Shown here: piece after piece, positions 52,715 through 61,811 of the stretch
How the letters are laid out: every line of letters starts with the position of its first letter
How positions within the stretch are numbered: the stretch's first letter is position 1
Origin: UBA7803 sp041690675
GTDB lineage: Bacteria; Pseudomonadota; Gammaproteobacteria; Pseudomonadales; Azotimanducaceae
NCBI GenBank assembly: GCA_041690675.1
Contig: JAWLGU010000003.1
Location: forward strand, 57,443-121,442
Direction of reading: 5' to 3'
DNA: 64,000 nt
Made by a program: the position numbers and the translations under genes
Notes under the pieces: generated by a model
The model's input: only the letters and a program-made list of their open reading frames with translations
Told to the model about the DNA's origin: nothing
Databases searched by the model: none

Positions 52715-54286
52715 ATGGCAACACACAGAGGGTATGGGGTGGCCTGGACCCGCCACGTGGCTGGGCTGACCGGCGGGCTGCTGCTCGCCGCCATCGGCCA
52801 CGCGGCGCCCATCGTCTACGACACCGGTCCGCTGACTTTCCAGACCAGCGGTCAGAGCATGTGGGGCGAAGGCAATGCGCTCATTCTGGACGAGTCGGTG
52901 TTTCTGGGCGCGGTGTGGAGTGAGAACGCGACCTTCGGCAGCGGTTTCACGGGCGGCGAGATCACCACCAGCATTCCGGTGCCTCACGTGCACCTTCCGT
53001 CAGGGTGGGAGTGTCACGGATTCCTGTGCTCCGAAGGGCACTTCCACGACCCGGGCGGCATTCACATTCACAACATCGATGGCCCCACCATCGACACCAC
53101 CACCGGCATCGAAGGCAACATCAGCACCGAGGGCCGGGCCGGGCTCAACTTCAACGTCAGGCTGGACAGCGGCTCGGTGGATGCCCAGGTGGAGTTCGCT
53201 GCGGAGGCCATCATTCCCGAGGCAGGCACCTACGGGCTCGGGGACCTGATCAACCTGAACCCGACCAGCATGCTGCAGGACGGCCAGTTCAGCACCAATC
53301 TGGCCGAGGCGTCCGCCCGCATGGAGGCCGTGCTGGGGGTCCGTGCGAGCCTGAGCGGCACGGCCTGCCTGGTGGGCGGATGCGTGGAGCCCAACGTCAA
53401 CATCGGCTTCGCCGATCAGGTGCTGGAGCTCGCCTCTTTCAACGAGAACGGCGACGGTGCCATCAGCATCCTGGGAGGCAGCCCGGAGCTGTTCAACTTC
53501 GGCGACCCCATCAACATTCCGAGCGCCGTGCCGGGCGGATCCCTGGGGGACATCACCGTGGAGCTGCCGGACATCGACACGGTGAGCAGCCGGGTGGGCG
53601 ATCGTCTGGTGGCCGCGGGAGAAGACGACTTCATCGGCGTCAAGGCGGATCTGGATGGTCTTCTGCTGGCACCGGCCGGGCTGCCGGGGCTGGGGGTGAC
53701 GGTGGACGCCGGCATCTTCAGCCTCAGCGGCGATCTCGTGGACGTCAACTTCGGGCCGGTGCTGAAGGTTGTGCAGAACTTCGAGTTCGAACCCACCTTG
53801 TGGGTGGAGCTCGCCTTCGACAAGGCCGTTCAGCTCGCCGACTCCACCATCGCCACGTCCATCGTCAGTCCCTGGGCCAGCTTGCCGAGCTTTGGGCTGC
53901 TCAGCGATCTCACTCGGGTGACGCCCACGTTTTTCCTCAACGGGCTGTTCACCAATCAGACGAGCCTCGGCATCGACGGGGAGTTCGACCTCAGCGTGCT
54001 GCAGGCCAGCCTGAGCGCTGCGATCAGCGGCATCAGCTGGGATCTCGGCGGCATCGGACCGCTGTTTTCGGTGGTGGAGCGGAGCAACCTGTTCAACCTG
54101 CCGCCGCTGTTCAGCAGCAGCTATGCCCTGGGCGGCTTCAATCGTCTGGTGGGCGAGAGCTTCGTCCTCGGGCTCTCCGATGCGGTGGTGGGGGTGCCGG
54201 AGCCTGGAACCCTCACGCTGCTCGCCTTGGGTCTGCTGGGACTGGCGGCCCTGCGCACGCGCCGCGCCGCCGGGGAACGGCGATGA
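52715..54286 (+). CDS. PEP-CTERM exported protein with His-rich segment
   Basis: 523 residues. There is a signal peptide (cleavage near GHA-AP) and a C-terminal sorting tag VPEPGTLTLLALGLLGLAAL followed by RTRR, the PEP-CTERM signal cut by an exosortase. Residues 89-125 hold seven His and two Cys (PVPHVHLPSGWECHGF, SEGHFHDPGGIHIHN), which could bind metal. The rest is repetitive beta-rich sequence. The ATG follows GGGAGGAGG. No exosortase gene is in the window. Probably surface- or matrix-associated. Confidence 0.85.
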   Translation: MATHRGYGVAWTRHVAGLTGGLLLAAIGHAAPIVYDTGPLTFQTSGQSMWGEGNALILDESVFLGAVWSENATFGSGFTGGEITTSIPVPHVHLPSGWECHGFLCSEGHFHDPGGIHIHNIDGPTIDTTTGIEGNISTEGRAGLNFNVRLDSGSVDAQVEFAAEAIIPEAGTYGLGDLINLNPTSMLQDGQFSTNLAEASARMEAVLGVRASLSGTACLVGGCVEPNVNIGFADQVLELASFNENGDGAISILGGSPELFNFGDPINIPSAVPGGSLGDITVELPDIDTVSSRVGDRLVAAGEDDFIGVKADLDGLLLAPAGLPGLGVTVDAGIFSLSGDLVDVNFGPVLKVVQNFEFEPTLWVELAFDKAVQLADSTIATSIVSPWASLPSFGLLSDLTRVTPTFFLNGLFTNQTSLGIDGEFDLSVLQASLSAAISGISWDLGGIGPLFSVVERSNLFNLPPLFSSSYALGGFNRLVGESFVLGLSDAVVGVPEPGTLTLLALGLLGLAALRTRRAAGERR

Positions 54287-54879
54287 GTCTCCGGCGCCTC
54301 GTTCCCGCTGCCGCCGCCGTGGCCTGCCTCGCCGCCGCACCCGCTCTGCGGGCGGCGGACGAGGCCGGACACTTCTCCGTTCGGGGCGCGGGACTGTTGA
54401 GCTGCAAGGCCTACGCGATGGAGCGTGCCAGCGAGTCGCCTACGTACCTGATGGTTGCCGGCTGGGTGGATGGCTACATCACCGGCATCAATCAGTACGC
54501 CACGGCCACCTACGACGCCACCTCGTTCGAGACCACGGAGCTGATCATGGTGCTGCTCGACCAGCACTGCGCCGACCATCCTGGGGACGGGGTGTTCGCG
54601 GTGATCAACACGCTCATGGGAAGAATGAACGGCAGCCGGATGATCAGCCGGTCGGCCATGGAGAAGGTGGAGGTGGGCGATTACCAGGCGCACCTGTACG
54701 TCACTGTCATCGAGCGGGTGCAGGGCCGGCTGGCCGATCTCGGGTATTTCCACGGGCCCGTGACGGGCCGGTGGGACGAGGGCACCACCGTGGCGCTGAA
54801 GGGCTATCAGGCGGACAGCGAGCTTCAGAGCACCGGATTTCCGGATCAGAAGACGTTGTGGCAGCTGTTGCGGGGTTGA
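54283..54879 (+). CDS. secreted HdeA-like plus peptidoglycan-binding-like protein
   Basis: 198 residues with a signal peptide (cleavage near RAA-DE). The middle (LLSCKAYAMERASESPTYLM, DQHCADHPGDGVFAVINTLM) has the Cys pair and helices of HdeA/Rap1a-type periplasmic proteins. The end (VQGRLADLGYFHGPVTGRWD, EGTTVALKGYQADSEL) is a peptidoglycan-binding domain 1 repeat. It overlaps the PEP-CTERM gene by ATGA, so the two are probably made together. Confidence 0.8.
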   Translation: MSLRRLVPAAAAVACLAAAPALRAADEAGHFSVRGAGLLSCKAYAMERASESPTYLMVAGWVDGYITGINQYATATYDATSFETTELIMVLLDQHCADHPGDGVFAVINTLMGRMNGSRMISRSAMEKVEVGDYQAHLYVTVIERVQGRLADLGYFHGPVTGRWDEGTTVALKGYQADSELQSTGFPDQKTLWQLLRG

Positions 54880-54959
54880 CGTCCGGCAACTCGCGAACTG
54901 CAGGCGCTCGCTGAGGGTAACCCGGGCCGCGGTATTGACCCGGGCGCCTTCAGAGTTCA

Positions 54960-56234
54960 TTGTGCGCTCGCGCAGTCAGCTCCCACGTGGAATTTCTCGA
55001 GGTGGCCAGAAAAACCATCGATCCGTCCGACGTCATCGTCGTCGGCAACTCCTCCGACGACCCCTTCGCCATCGATGTCGCCTTCGCTGTAGGTCAAGCG
55101 GTGGACGTCGCCGACATCATCAGCATGAAGACCTTCGCTAACACCGAGTTCTGCCCGCGGTTCATCTCCGACGAGCGGGACTTCAGCCGCATCGGCCGTC
55201 AGCTCGAGGGCAAGACGGTGGTGATCGTCAGCACGTCGAGCCGCGTAGTGAGCCGGCAGACCCTGGCGATGCGTACCATGATCATCGCCCGGGCGGCGAA
55301 GGAGAACGGCGCGGCCGAGGTGGTGCTGGTGGAGCCGGACCTGTACTACAGCGCCCAGGACCGGGGGCCGCGCGCCGATCTGGGGAAGACGGCGTTCGAG
55401 CGGGACGAGCGGGATCTGAAGAAGTTCGACGGTCAGCCGTTCACCGCCAAGCTCTACGCCGAGATGCTCAAGCTCGCCGGCGTCGACCGGGTGCTCACGG
55501 TGCACAATCACTCGCACTCCGTGCAGACCATGTTCCGGGAGACCTTCGACGGCGGCTTCCACAACCTCGTCCCTTACGACATCTACGTGGATTACCTGCG
55601 CAATTCAGACATCGTCCACTACGGTCCCGAGGGTGAGGGGCTGGCGCTCTGCGCGCCGGACAAGGGCGCCCGGGACTTCGTGAAGGAGATGTACAACCGG
55701 CTGGGGCTGCCCAAGGCGAAGTTCATCCTCCTCGACAAGGAGCGCTCCGGGGAGCGGGAGGTGGAGATCACCCTGCATCCCGAGAGCGAAGCCACCTTCG
55801 AAGAGATCCGCGGCCACGACGTGGTGCTGCTGGACGACATGGTGCGTACCGGCTCCACCGTGGTGAAGACCTGCCAGTTCCTCAAGCAGATCCAGCCGGG
55901 CCGGCTGGTCTTCGCCGTGACCCACTTCTACGCCAGCGAAGAAGGACGGCAGAAGATGGCGGATACCGCGCTGGACGAGATTCTGACCCTGAACACGCTG
56001 CCCACCATTCTCAACCGCGACGAGCAGGGGCGCCTGCGCCGGAAGATGGTGGTGCTGAAGATCGAAGGCTGGCTCGCCCGCCAGCTGAGTGCGCTGCTCG
56101 ACATCCCCGCCCGGGCCGGCGGCAGCCTCTATCAGATCGACATGTCCTCGAAGAATCCCCGCTTCATCCGCAAGATCTGGTCGAACGAGCAGTTGCCCGG
56201 CCTGCAGGCCGAGCGGGCCAGCCGTCAGCCGTAA
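54960..56234 (+). CDS. ribose-phosphate pyrophosphokinase-like protein
   Basis: Up to 424 residues, longer than the roughly 315 of standard Prs. The PRPP-binding loop is VVLLDDMVRTGSTVVKT, and the N-terminal half (DVIVVGNSSDDPFAIDVAFA, FISDERDFSRIGRQLEGKTV) matches the type I fold in which two phosphoribosyltransferase-like domains are joined. The ATP-loop and Asn/His segments (VHNHSHSVQTMF) are divergent. The TTG at 54960 is a weak start; GTG 54987 is an alternative. It may be a second PRPP synthase or a specialised paralogue. Confidence 0.8.
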   Translation: MCARAVSSHVEFLEVARKTIDPSDVIVVGNSSDDPFAIDVAFAVGQAVDVADIISMKTFANTEFCPRFISDERDFSRIGRQLEGKTVVIVSTSSRVVSRQTLAMRTMIIARAAKENGAAEVVLVEPDLYYSAQDRGPRADLGKTAFERDERDLKKFDGQPFTAKLYAEMLKLAGVDRVLTVHNHSHSVQTMFRETFDGGFHNLVPYDIYVDYLRNSDIVHYGPEGEGLALCAPDKGARDFVKEMYNRLGLPKAKFILLDKERSGEREVEITLHPESEATFEEIRGHDVVLLDDMVRTGSTVVKTCQFLKQIQPGRLVFAVTHFYASEEGRQKMADTALDEILTLNTLPTILNRDEQGRLRRKMVVLKIEGWLARQLSALLDIPARAGGSLYQIDMSSKNPRFIRKIWSNEQLPGLQAERASRQP

Positions 56235-57730
56235 TCCCCCACGGCGTGGCCGTCCGCGGCCGCGGCGGCGGCCTGGGAGCGGGCCCGCGCCCGCCGCTCG
56301 GCCAGGGTCGCCTTGATCTCGGCGTGCCGTTCCCGGTCGAGCTCGTAGTGACTGAGGCACCAGATGGCCGCCACGGCGAAGGTGGTGGTGATCGGGCCGT
56401 AGAGGATGCCCAGGTGCACCAGCGTCTCGGCGGGTACGTCCGCCGCGGTGGTGATCTCGGTACCCCGCGGCCAGGCGATTATGTCGAGACCGATGCCGGC
56501 CACCAGGTTGCCGAGCCCGGCGGTGCCCTTGGCGGAAAAGGACACGGCGCCGAAGAAGATGCCTTCCTGGCGCCGCCCGGTCTCGAGCTCGTGCTGGTCG
56601 GCGATGTCCGCCATCATGGAGTTGAAACTGACCGTGGACTGCACGGCGGCGATGCCCATGAGCAGCCGCACCAGCAGCAGGATCACGAACAAGGCCGTCG
56701 TGCCGTTCTCCGGAAACCACCCGGCCAGGCGCAGCAGCACCGGAATCAGCTCGCAGGCCGCGAAGAAGCTGGTGCCGAGAACCACGCAGGTGTGCTTGTC
56801 GACGTGGCGGTGCAGCATGGCGGTGAGGGTGGTGCCGATCATCGCCCCTACCGGCAGGACGAGGAACAGCCACAGCGTCTGCGATGCCGGCAGCTCCCAG
56901 AAGAACTTGAACATGTAGAGATTGAGGGCGCTGTCGACTCCCACCATGAGGAAAATGATCAGCACCCCGCCGAACAACCAGCGGAACGACCGGTTGCCGA
57001 GGGCTACCCGCAGCTCACGCAGCACGCGCGGCAGCATGCCGCCGGCGCTCAGCCGTTCGCCCGGGGTGGCTCTGGGCAGGTACGGAATCCGGTGCCGTGT
57101 GCCCCAACCGGACCAGAAGATGGTCACCGCCATGAGCACGGCCAGGGTGAGGGCGAACGGCGCATAGTTGGCGATCTCGATCTGGCCGCCCCGGGGCTCG
57201 CTGAAGAACCAGCCGAAGCCGAGAACGTAGGCGAGCAGGCCGCCCAAGGTGCCGAAGAAGGTGCGGAAGCCGACGATGGTGGTGCGTTCCGCGTAGTCGT
57301 CGCTGAGCTCCGCACCCAGGGCAATGTGGGGCACGTGGTAGAGCGTCATGGCCGCCCGGGTGAGCACCACGGTGACCAGGAGCCAGGCGAACAGACCCCA
57401 CGGCCCCAGCTGCGAGACGGGGGGGCAGAACAGCAGGAAGAAGGTGATGGCCAACGGCAGCGCGGAGGCGTACATGAACGGGTGCCGTCGACCGTGGCGT
57501 GAAACCAGATTGTCCGACAACGAACCCGCGAGCGGATCGGTCACGGCGTCGAACAGCAGGGCGAGCCCGAGCGCCAGTCCCGCCAAGGTGCCCGGCAGGC
57601 CCAGCACCTGGTTGTAGTAGAACAGCACGAAGGTGGCCATGGCGGTGTTCTTCAGCCCTTCGGCCACCTGCCCGACCCCATACGCGAGCTTGGTGCCGAA
57701 GCCGAGCGGCGGAACGCTGTCTCTCGCCAT
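56225..57730 (-). CDS. GPH-type MFS sugar/cation symporter
   Basis: 501 residues with 12 membrane helices of the glycoside-pentoside-hexuronide:cation symporter type: KLAYGVGQVAEGLKNTAMAT, ALLFDAVTDPLAGSLSDNLV, SRHGRRHPFMYASALPLAIT (the N-domain motif) and FNSMMADIADQHELETGRRQ. ATG 57730 follows a GGAGGGG stretch. Substrate unknown; relatives carry sugars, glycosides or sulfonates. It overlaps the PRPP-like gene by 10 bp convergently. Confidence 0.9.
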   Translation of the reverse strand: MARDSVPPLGFGTKLAYGVGQVAEGLKNTAMATFVLFYYNQVLGLPGTLAGLALGLALLFDAVTDPLAGSLSDNLVSRHGRRHPFMYASALPLAITFFLLFCPPVSQLGPWGLFAWLLVTVVLTRAAMTLYHVPHIALGAELSDDYAERTTIVGFRTFFGTLGGLLAYVLGFGWFFSEPRGGQIEIANYAPFALTLAVLMAVTIFWSGWGTRHRIPYLPRATPGERLSAGGMLPRVLRELRVALGNRSFRWLFGGVLIIFLMVGVDSALNLYMFKFFWELPASQTLWLFLVLPVGAMIGTTLTAMLHRHVDKHTCVVLGTSFFAACELIPVLLRLAGWFPENGTTALFVILLLVRLLMGIAAVQSTVSFNSMMADIADQHELETGRRQEGIFFGAVSFSAKGTAGLGNLVAGIGLDIIAWPRGTEITTAADVPAETLVHLGILYGPITTTFAVAAIWCLSHYELDRERHAEIKATLAERRARARSQAAAAAADGHAVGDYG

Positions 57731-57945
57731 GACCCCTCCCGTGCGATCTGATTCCCGATGGTCGGGCATCGTCCGCGCTACGGCAAGCGGCCGGGCTGGA
57801 GCAAGCGGCCCGACCGGCGTTATGCCTCGCGGCAGCAAGCTTAGATCTCGAAATTCCAAGCAGATCCAACCGTTGATCTGGACGGGCTCCGCCGCCTTCA
57901 CAAAAATGGGGGGCACTTTCCGAAGGAGGAAAAGGAGGCAACGTC

Positions 57946-58605
57946 ATGGCACTGCGCATCGAATCGGAAGCGCCGGACTTCACGGCGCAGACCACCGAGG
58001 GCGAGATCTCGTTTCACGAGTGGATCGGTGACGGCTGGGCGATTCTGTTCTCTCATCCCAAGGACTTCACCCCGGTGTGCACCACCGAACTCGGCTACAT
58101 GGCGGCGCTGAAGCCGGAGTTCGACAAGCGCAACTGCAAGATCATCGGCCTCTCCGTGGATCCGGTGGACAACCACGCCGCCTGGGCCAAGGACATCGAG
58201 GAGACCCAGGGTCATGCCGTGAACTATCCCATGATCGGCGACCCGGAGCTGAAGGTGGCCAAGCTCTACGACATGCTGCCGGAAGGCGCCGGCGACACCG
58301 CCGAGGGGCGAACCGCGGCGGACAACGCCACCGTGCGCTCGGTGTTCATCATCGGCCCGGACAAGAAGATCAAGGCCATGCTGACCTATCCCATGTCCAG
58401 CGGGCGTAACTTCGACGAGGTGCTGCGGCTGTTGGATTCCTGTCAGCTGACCGCCAGGCACCAGGTGGCGACCCCGGTGAACTGGAAGCCCGGCGACGAG
58501 GTGATCATTCCGCCGTCGGTTTCCGACGAGGAGGCCAAGGCGCGGTTCCCGGATGGCTGGAAGGCCCTGAAGCCGTATTTGCGGCTGGTCCCGCAGCCGA
58601 AGTAG
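57946..58605 (+). CDS. 1-Cys (Prx6-type) peroxiredoxin
   Basis: 219 residues. The peroxidatic Cys is C45 in HPKDFTPVCTTELGY. The segment LSVDPVDNHAAWAKDIEETQ and the long C-terminal extension (PVNWKPGDEVIIPPSVSDEE) mark the Prx6 group. It reduces peroxides in the cytosol. A strong GGAGGAAAAGGAGG leader precedes the ATG. Upstream, CAGATC and GATCTG (57861-57866 and 57875-57880) form a 6-8-6 inverted repeat that might be an operator. Confidence 0.95.
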   Translation: MALRIESEAPDFTAQTTEGEISFHEWIGDGWAILFSHPKDFTPVCTTELGYMAALKPEFDKRNCKIIGLSVDPVDNHAAWAKDIEETQGHAVNYPMIGDPELKVAKLYDMLPEGAGDTAEGRTAADNATVRSVFIIGPDKKIKAMLTYPMSSGRNFDEVLRLLDSCQLTARHQVATPVNWKPGDEVIIPPSVSDEEAKARFPDGWKALKPYLRLVPQPK

Positions 58606-58638
58606 GCCGCGAGAGCGGACGCTCTTGGCTACGCGGCC
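58605..58638. terminator. nested hairpin between convergent genes, probable bidirectional terminator
   Basis: GGCCGCG (58605-58611) pairs with CGCGGCC (58632-58638), and inside it AGAGCG (58612-58617) pairs with CGCTCT (58620-58625). It overlaps the end of the peroxiredoxin stop and the last codons of the RND permease, so it lies in the mRNA ends of both. No strong T-run follows on either strand. Confidence 0.45.
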
Positions 58639-61600
58639 GGCTCCGGCTGGCTCATGCCTTGAGCGACGGGGTCCCAGCCGAACAGGTCTTCGGCGATGTT
58701 GTACAGGGCGGGGACCAGGAAGAGGGTGATGACGGTCGCGAACAGCACGCCGAACGCCAGCGAGACCGCCATGGGGATCACGAAGGCGGTGGCCGGGGTG
58801 GCTGACGACATGAGCGGCACCAGGCCTACGAAGGTGGTGACCGAGGTGAGCAGGATGGGTCGAAAGCGAACGGCACCGGCTTCCAGGACGGCGTCCATGA
58901 GGGGCACGCCGTCCCGGCGCCGCCGGTTGACGTAGTCCACGAGCACGAGACTCGAGTTCACCACTACGCCCGACAGGGCGACGATGCCGAGCATGGAGAA
59001 GAACACCAGTAGCTGGCCCATGATCCAGTGGCCGACGATCGCCCCTACGGCACCGAATGGGATCACGCTCATGATCACCAGCGGCTGCACGTAGGATCGC
59101 AGAGGCACGGCCAGCAGCGCATAGATGATGACCAGCGACAGCAGGGCGGCGTAGGCGAGGCCGGTCATGGCCTTGGTGCGTTCTTCCTGCTCCCCGGCCA
59201 GGCCGATGTCGATGCCGCGGTATTTCCCCTTGATGGCCGGCAGGACCTCCCGCTGAATGCTGGCGTTGATCTCCTCGGGGCTCACCCGGCTGCGGTCCAC
59301 GTCGGCAGTGACATTCACCACCCGGCGGCCGTCCAGCCGGCGGATGCTGGAGAAGCCGCGGCCGATGTCGAACTTGGCCACGCTGTAGAAGGGTACCTCG
59401 GAGCCGTCCGGGGTGCGGATGTACATGTCCTCGAGATTGCCGATGGAAGTTCGCTCCTGCTCCGGGAACCGCACCATCACCCGCACCTCGTCCTGGCCCC
59501 GCTGGACGCGCTGAGCTTCGACCCCGTAGAAGGCGTTGCGCACCTGCCGCGCCAGATCGTTGAGGGTGAGTCCCAGGGTTCGCGCTTCCGGCAGCAGTGT
59601 GAGCTTGATCTCCTGCTTGCCGGCGCGGAAGGAATCGGCGATGTCGAACACACCGTCGTAGCGCGCCAGCTCGGCCCGGAGCTCCGCTGCGGCTTCCCGC
59701 ATGCGCGCCACGTCTTTGCCGGAGAGCTCGTAGTTCACCGGCTCACCGGCCGAGAAGGCGTCGGCGTTGAAGGTGAGCTTCACCGCGTCCGGAATGCTGC
59801 CGGCGAGCTCGCGCCAGCGCTTCGCCACCACCTTGGCCGAAAGCTGATCGCGCTCTTCCAGGGGCACCAGCTCCATCACCACCTCGGCGAAGTGACTGCG
59901 CCCGGTGGAGCTGCCCCGGTTCGGACCGTCACGCTCCACCACGGCGCCGATGCTGGAGAGCAGGTTGACCACCACGGAGCCCTGATCCGGGGAACGGTCG
60001 CGGTCCAGCTCCTGCTGCAGCCGGCGCGCCGCCTGCTCGAGGCGCTCGGCCGCCCGGGCCGTCACCTCCACCGACACGCCCTCGGGCATCTCGAGCTGAG
60101 CGTACACGCGGTCGCCCTCCACCGCGGGAAAGAAGCCGAAGACCACCCGGCCGCTGGCAATGAGCGCCAGCGCGAGGATCAGCACACCGAGACCGGTGGC
60201 GGCGGTGGCGTATCGCCATTCCACGGCGCGCCGGAGCAGCGGCTGATAGTAGCGGCTGGCCACGGTCTCGAGTCCCGCCGAGAGCCGGGACTGCAGCCGG
60301 TTCCAGCGACGGGAGAACCCATGGCTCGCCTCGTCGCGTTTGCGATGGGCCAGGTGGGCGGGGAGGATGAGCTGGGACTCGATGATGCTGAATGCCAGGG
60401 CGATGATGACGGCGTAGCCGATGACGCTGAAGAAGTCCGCCATGCGGCCGGGGACGATGATGAGCGGCAGGAAGGCGGCCATGGTGGTGAGCACGCCGAA
60501 GATCACGGGCACCGAGACTTCCCAGGTGCCATCGATGGCCGCCTGAACGGGCGGCTTGCCCATCTGCTCGTGGCCGTAGACCCGCTCGCCCACCACGATG
60601 GCGTCGTCCACCAGGATGCCGAGCACCAGAATGAACGCCATCACCGTCACCGTGCTGATGGTGATGCCGGCGTAGGGGAACACCGCCAGGGTGCCGGCCA
60701 GGGCGATGGGGATGCCCGCCGCCACCCACATGGCCAGGCGAAAGCGGAGGAACAGGGCGAGGATGACCACCACCAGCGCCAGCCCCGAGAGGGCGGTGTT
60801 GGTGAGCGTGTCGAGCCGCTCCTTGAGCTGCTTGGATTCGTCGGTCCAGATGGTGAGGTCGATACCGGGAGGCAGCATGGCCCGGTATTCGTTGACGTAG
60901 GCCCGCACCTGCCGGGCGATGTCGATGGTGTCCTCCTTGCCCACCTGGAGAACCTTCACCACCACCGCCGGTTTGCCGTTGAAGCGCGCCTTGAGATCGC
61001 CTTCCTCGAAGCCGTCGCGAATGGTGGCGATCTCGCGGAGGGTCACCTTGGTGCCGTCCGTACGGGTCAGCACCACGATGTCTTCGAACTCCCGGCCCCA
61101 GTACGCCTGGCCCTTGGTGCGGATGAGGATCTCGCCGCCCTCGGTGCGGATGGTGCCGCCGGGCATGTCCAGTGAGGCGTTGCGCACCGCCAGGGCCACC
61201 TCGTCCAGGGTGAGGCCGTAGCGGCGCAACACGTACTCCGAGACCTCGACGGAGATCTCGTAGGGGCGCACGTAGGCCAGGCTCACCTGGGAGACGCCGT
61301 CCAGCGCGGCGATGTCGTCGCGCAGGTCCTTGCCGACCTCCTTCAGGGTGCGCTCGTCGGTGTCGCCGGAGATGGCGATCTGCACCGCGCCGCGGGTGAT
61401 CACCATCTTCGAGACGATGGGCTTCTCTGTCTCTGCCGGGAAGCTGCTGATGCCGTCCACCCGGCTCTTGATCTCGTTCAGCGCCTCGGTGGCGTCGGAT
61501 TCCAGATCAAGCTCCGCCCGCACGTTGCAGGCACCCTCGGCGGCGGTGGCGTGGATCTTGTCGATGCCCTCGACGCCCTCGATGGCTTCCTCCACCCGAA

Positions 61601-61796
61601 GGCAAGCGCCCTGCTCTGACTCCTCGGGTGCCGCCCCGAGGTACGGCACGGTGATGCTCACCATCTGGGTGTTGATGTTGGGGAACTCTTCCTGCTGCAG
61701 CGTGGCGGCGGCCATGGCGCCGGCCACCAGCAGCACGGCCATGAGCAGGTTGGCGGCGACCGGGTTTCGGGTGAACCAGGTGATGGCGCTGTGCAT
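58629..61796 (-). CDS. RND efflux transporter permease
   Basis: 1055 residues, standard RND size, 12 membrane helices with two large periplasmic loops. MHSAITWFTRNPVAANLLMA is the start of the HAE-type branch; ILVDDAIVVGERVYGHEQMG in TM4 contains the paired Asp for proton relay; GIVALSGVVVNSSLVLVDYV is in the second half. It exports hydrophobic compounds together with the adaptor encoded just upstream (15 bp) and an outer-membrane channel not present here. Third gene of the GntR-adaptor-permease operon. Confidence 0.95.
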   Translation of the reverse strand: MHSAITWFTRNPVAANLLMAVLLVAGAMAAATLQQEEFPNINTQMVSITVPYLGAAPEESEQGACLRVEEAIEGVEGIDKIHATAAEGACNVRAELDLESDATEALNEIKSRVDGISSFPAETEKPIVSKMVITRGAVQIAISGDTDERTLKEVGKDLRDDIAALDGVSQVSLAYVRPYEISVEVSEYVLRRYGLTLDEVALAVRNASLDMPGGTIRTEGGEILIRTKGQAYWGREFEDIVVLTRTDGTKVTLREIATIRDGFEEGDLKARFNGKPAVVVKVLQVGKEDTIDIARQVRAYVNEYRAMLPPGIDLTIWTDESKQLKERLDTLTNTALSGLALVVVILALFLRFRLAMWVAAGIPIALAGTLAVFPYAGITISTVTVMAFILVLGILVDDAIVVGERVYGHEQMGKPPVQAAIDGTWEVSVPVIFGVLTTMAAFLPLIIVPGRMADFFSVIGYAVIIALAFSIIESQLILPAHLAHRKRDEASHGFSRRWNRLQSRLSAGLETVASRYYQPLLRRAVEWRYATAATGLGVLILALALIASGRVVFGFFPAVEGDRVYAQLEMPEGVSVEVTARAAERLEQAARRLQQELDRDRSPDQGSVVVNLLSSIGAVVERDGPNRGSSTGRSHFAEVVMELVPLEERDQLSAKVVAKRWRELAGSIPDAVKLTFNADAFSAGEPVNYELSGKDVARMREAAAELRAELARYDGVFDIADSFRAGKQEIKLTLLPEARTLGLTLNDLARQVRNAFYGVEAQRVQRGQDEVRVMVRFPEQERTSIGNLEDMYIRTPDGSEVPFYSVAKFDIGRGFSSIRRLDGRRVVNVTADVDRSRVSPEEINASIQREVLPAIKGKYRGIDIGLAGEQEERTKAMTGLAYAALLSLVIIYALLAVPLRSYVQPLVIMSVIPFGAVGAIVGHWIMGQLLVFFSMLGIVALSGVVVNSSLVLVDYVNRRRRDGVPLMDAVLEAGAVRFRPILLTSVTTFVGLVPLMSSATPATAFVIPMAVSLAFGVLFATVITLFLVPALYNIAEDLFGWDPVAQGMSQPEPAA

Positions 61797-61811
61797 GACG
61801 ATGGGCTCGCG

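Noticed and set aside
59028..61175. Long plus-strand open frame of 715 codons opposite the RND permease
   Set aside because: Low-complexity His/Gly/Arg/Glu composition without motifs; the minus-strand permease shows all family motifs. Long antisense frames are expected at this GC content.
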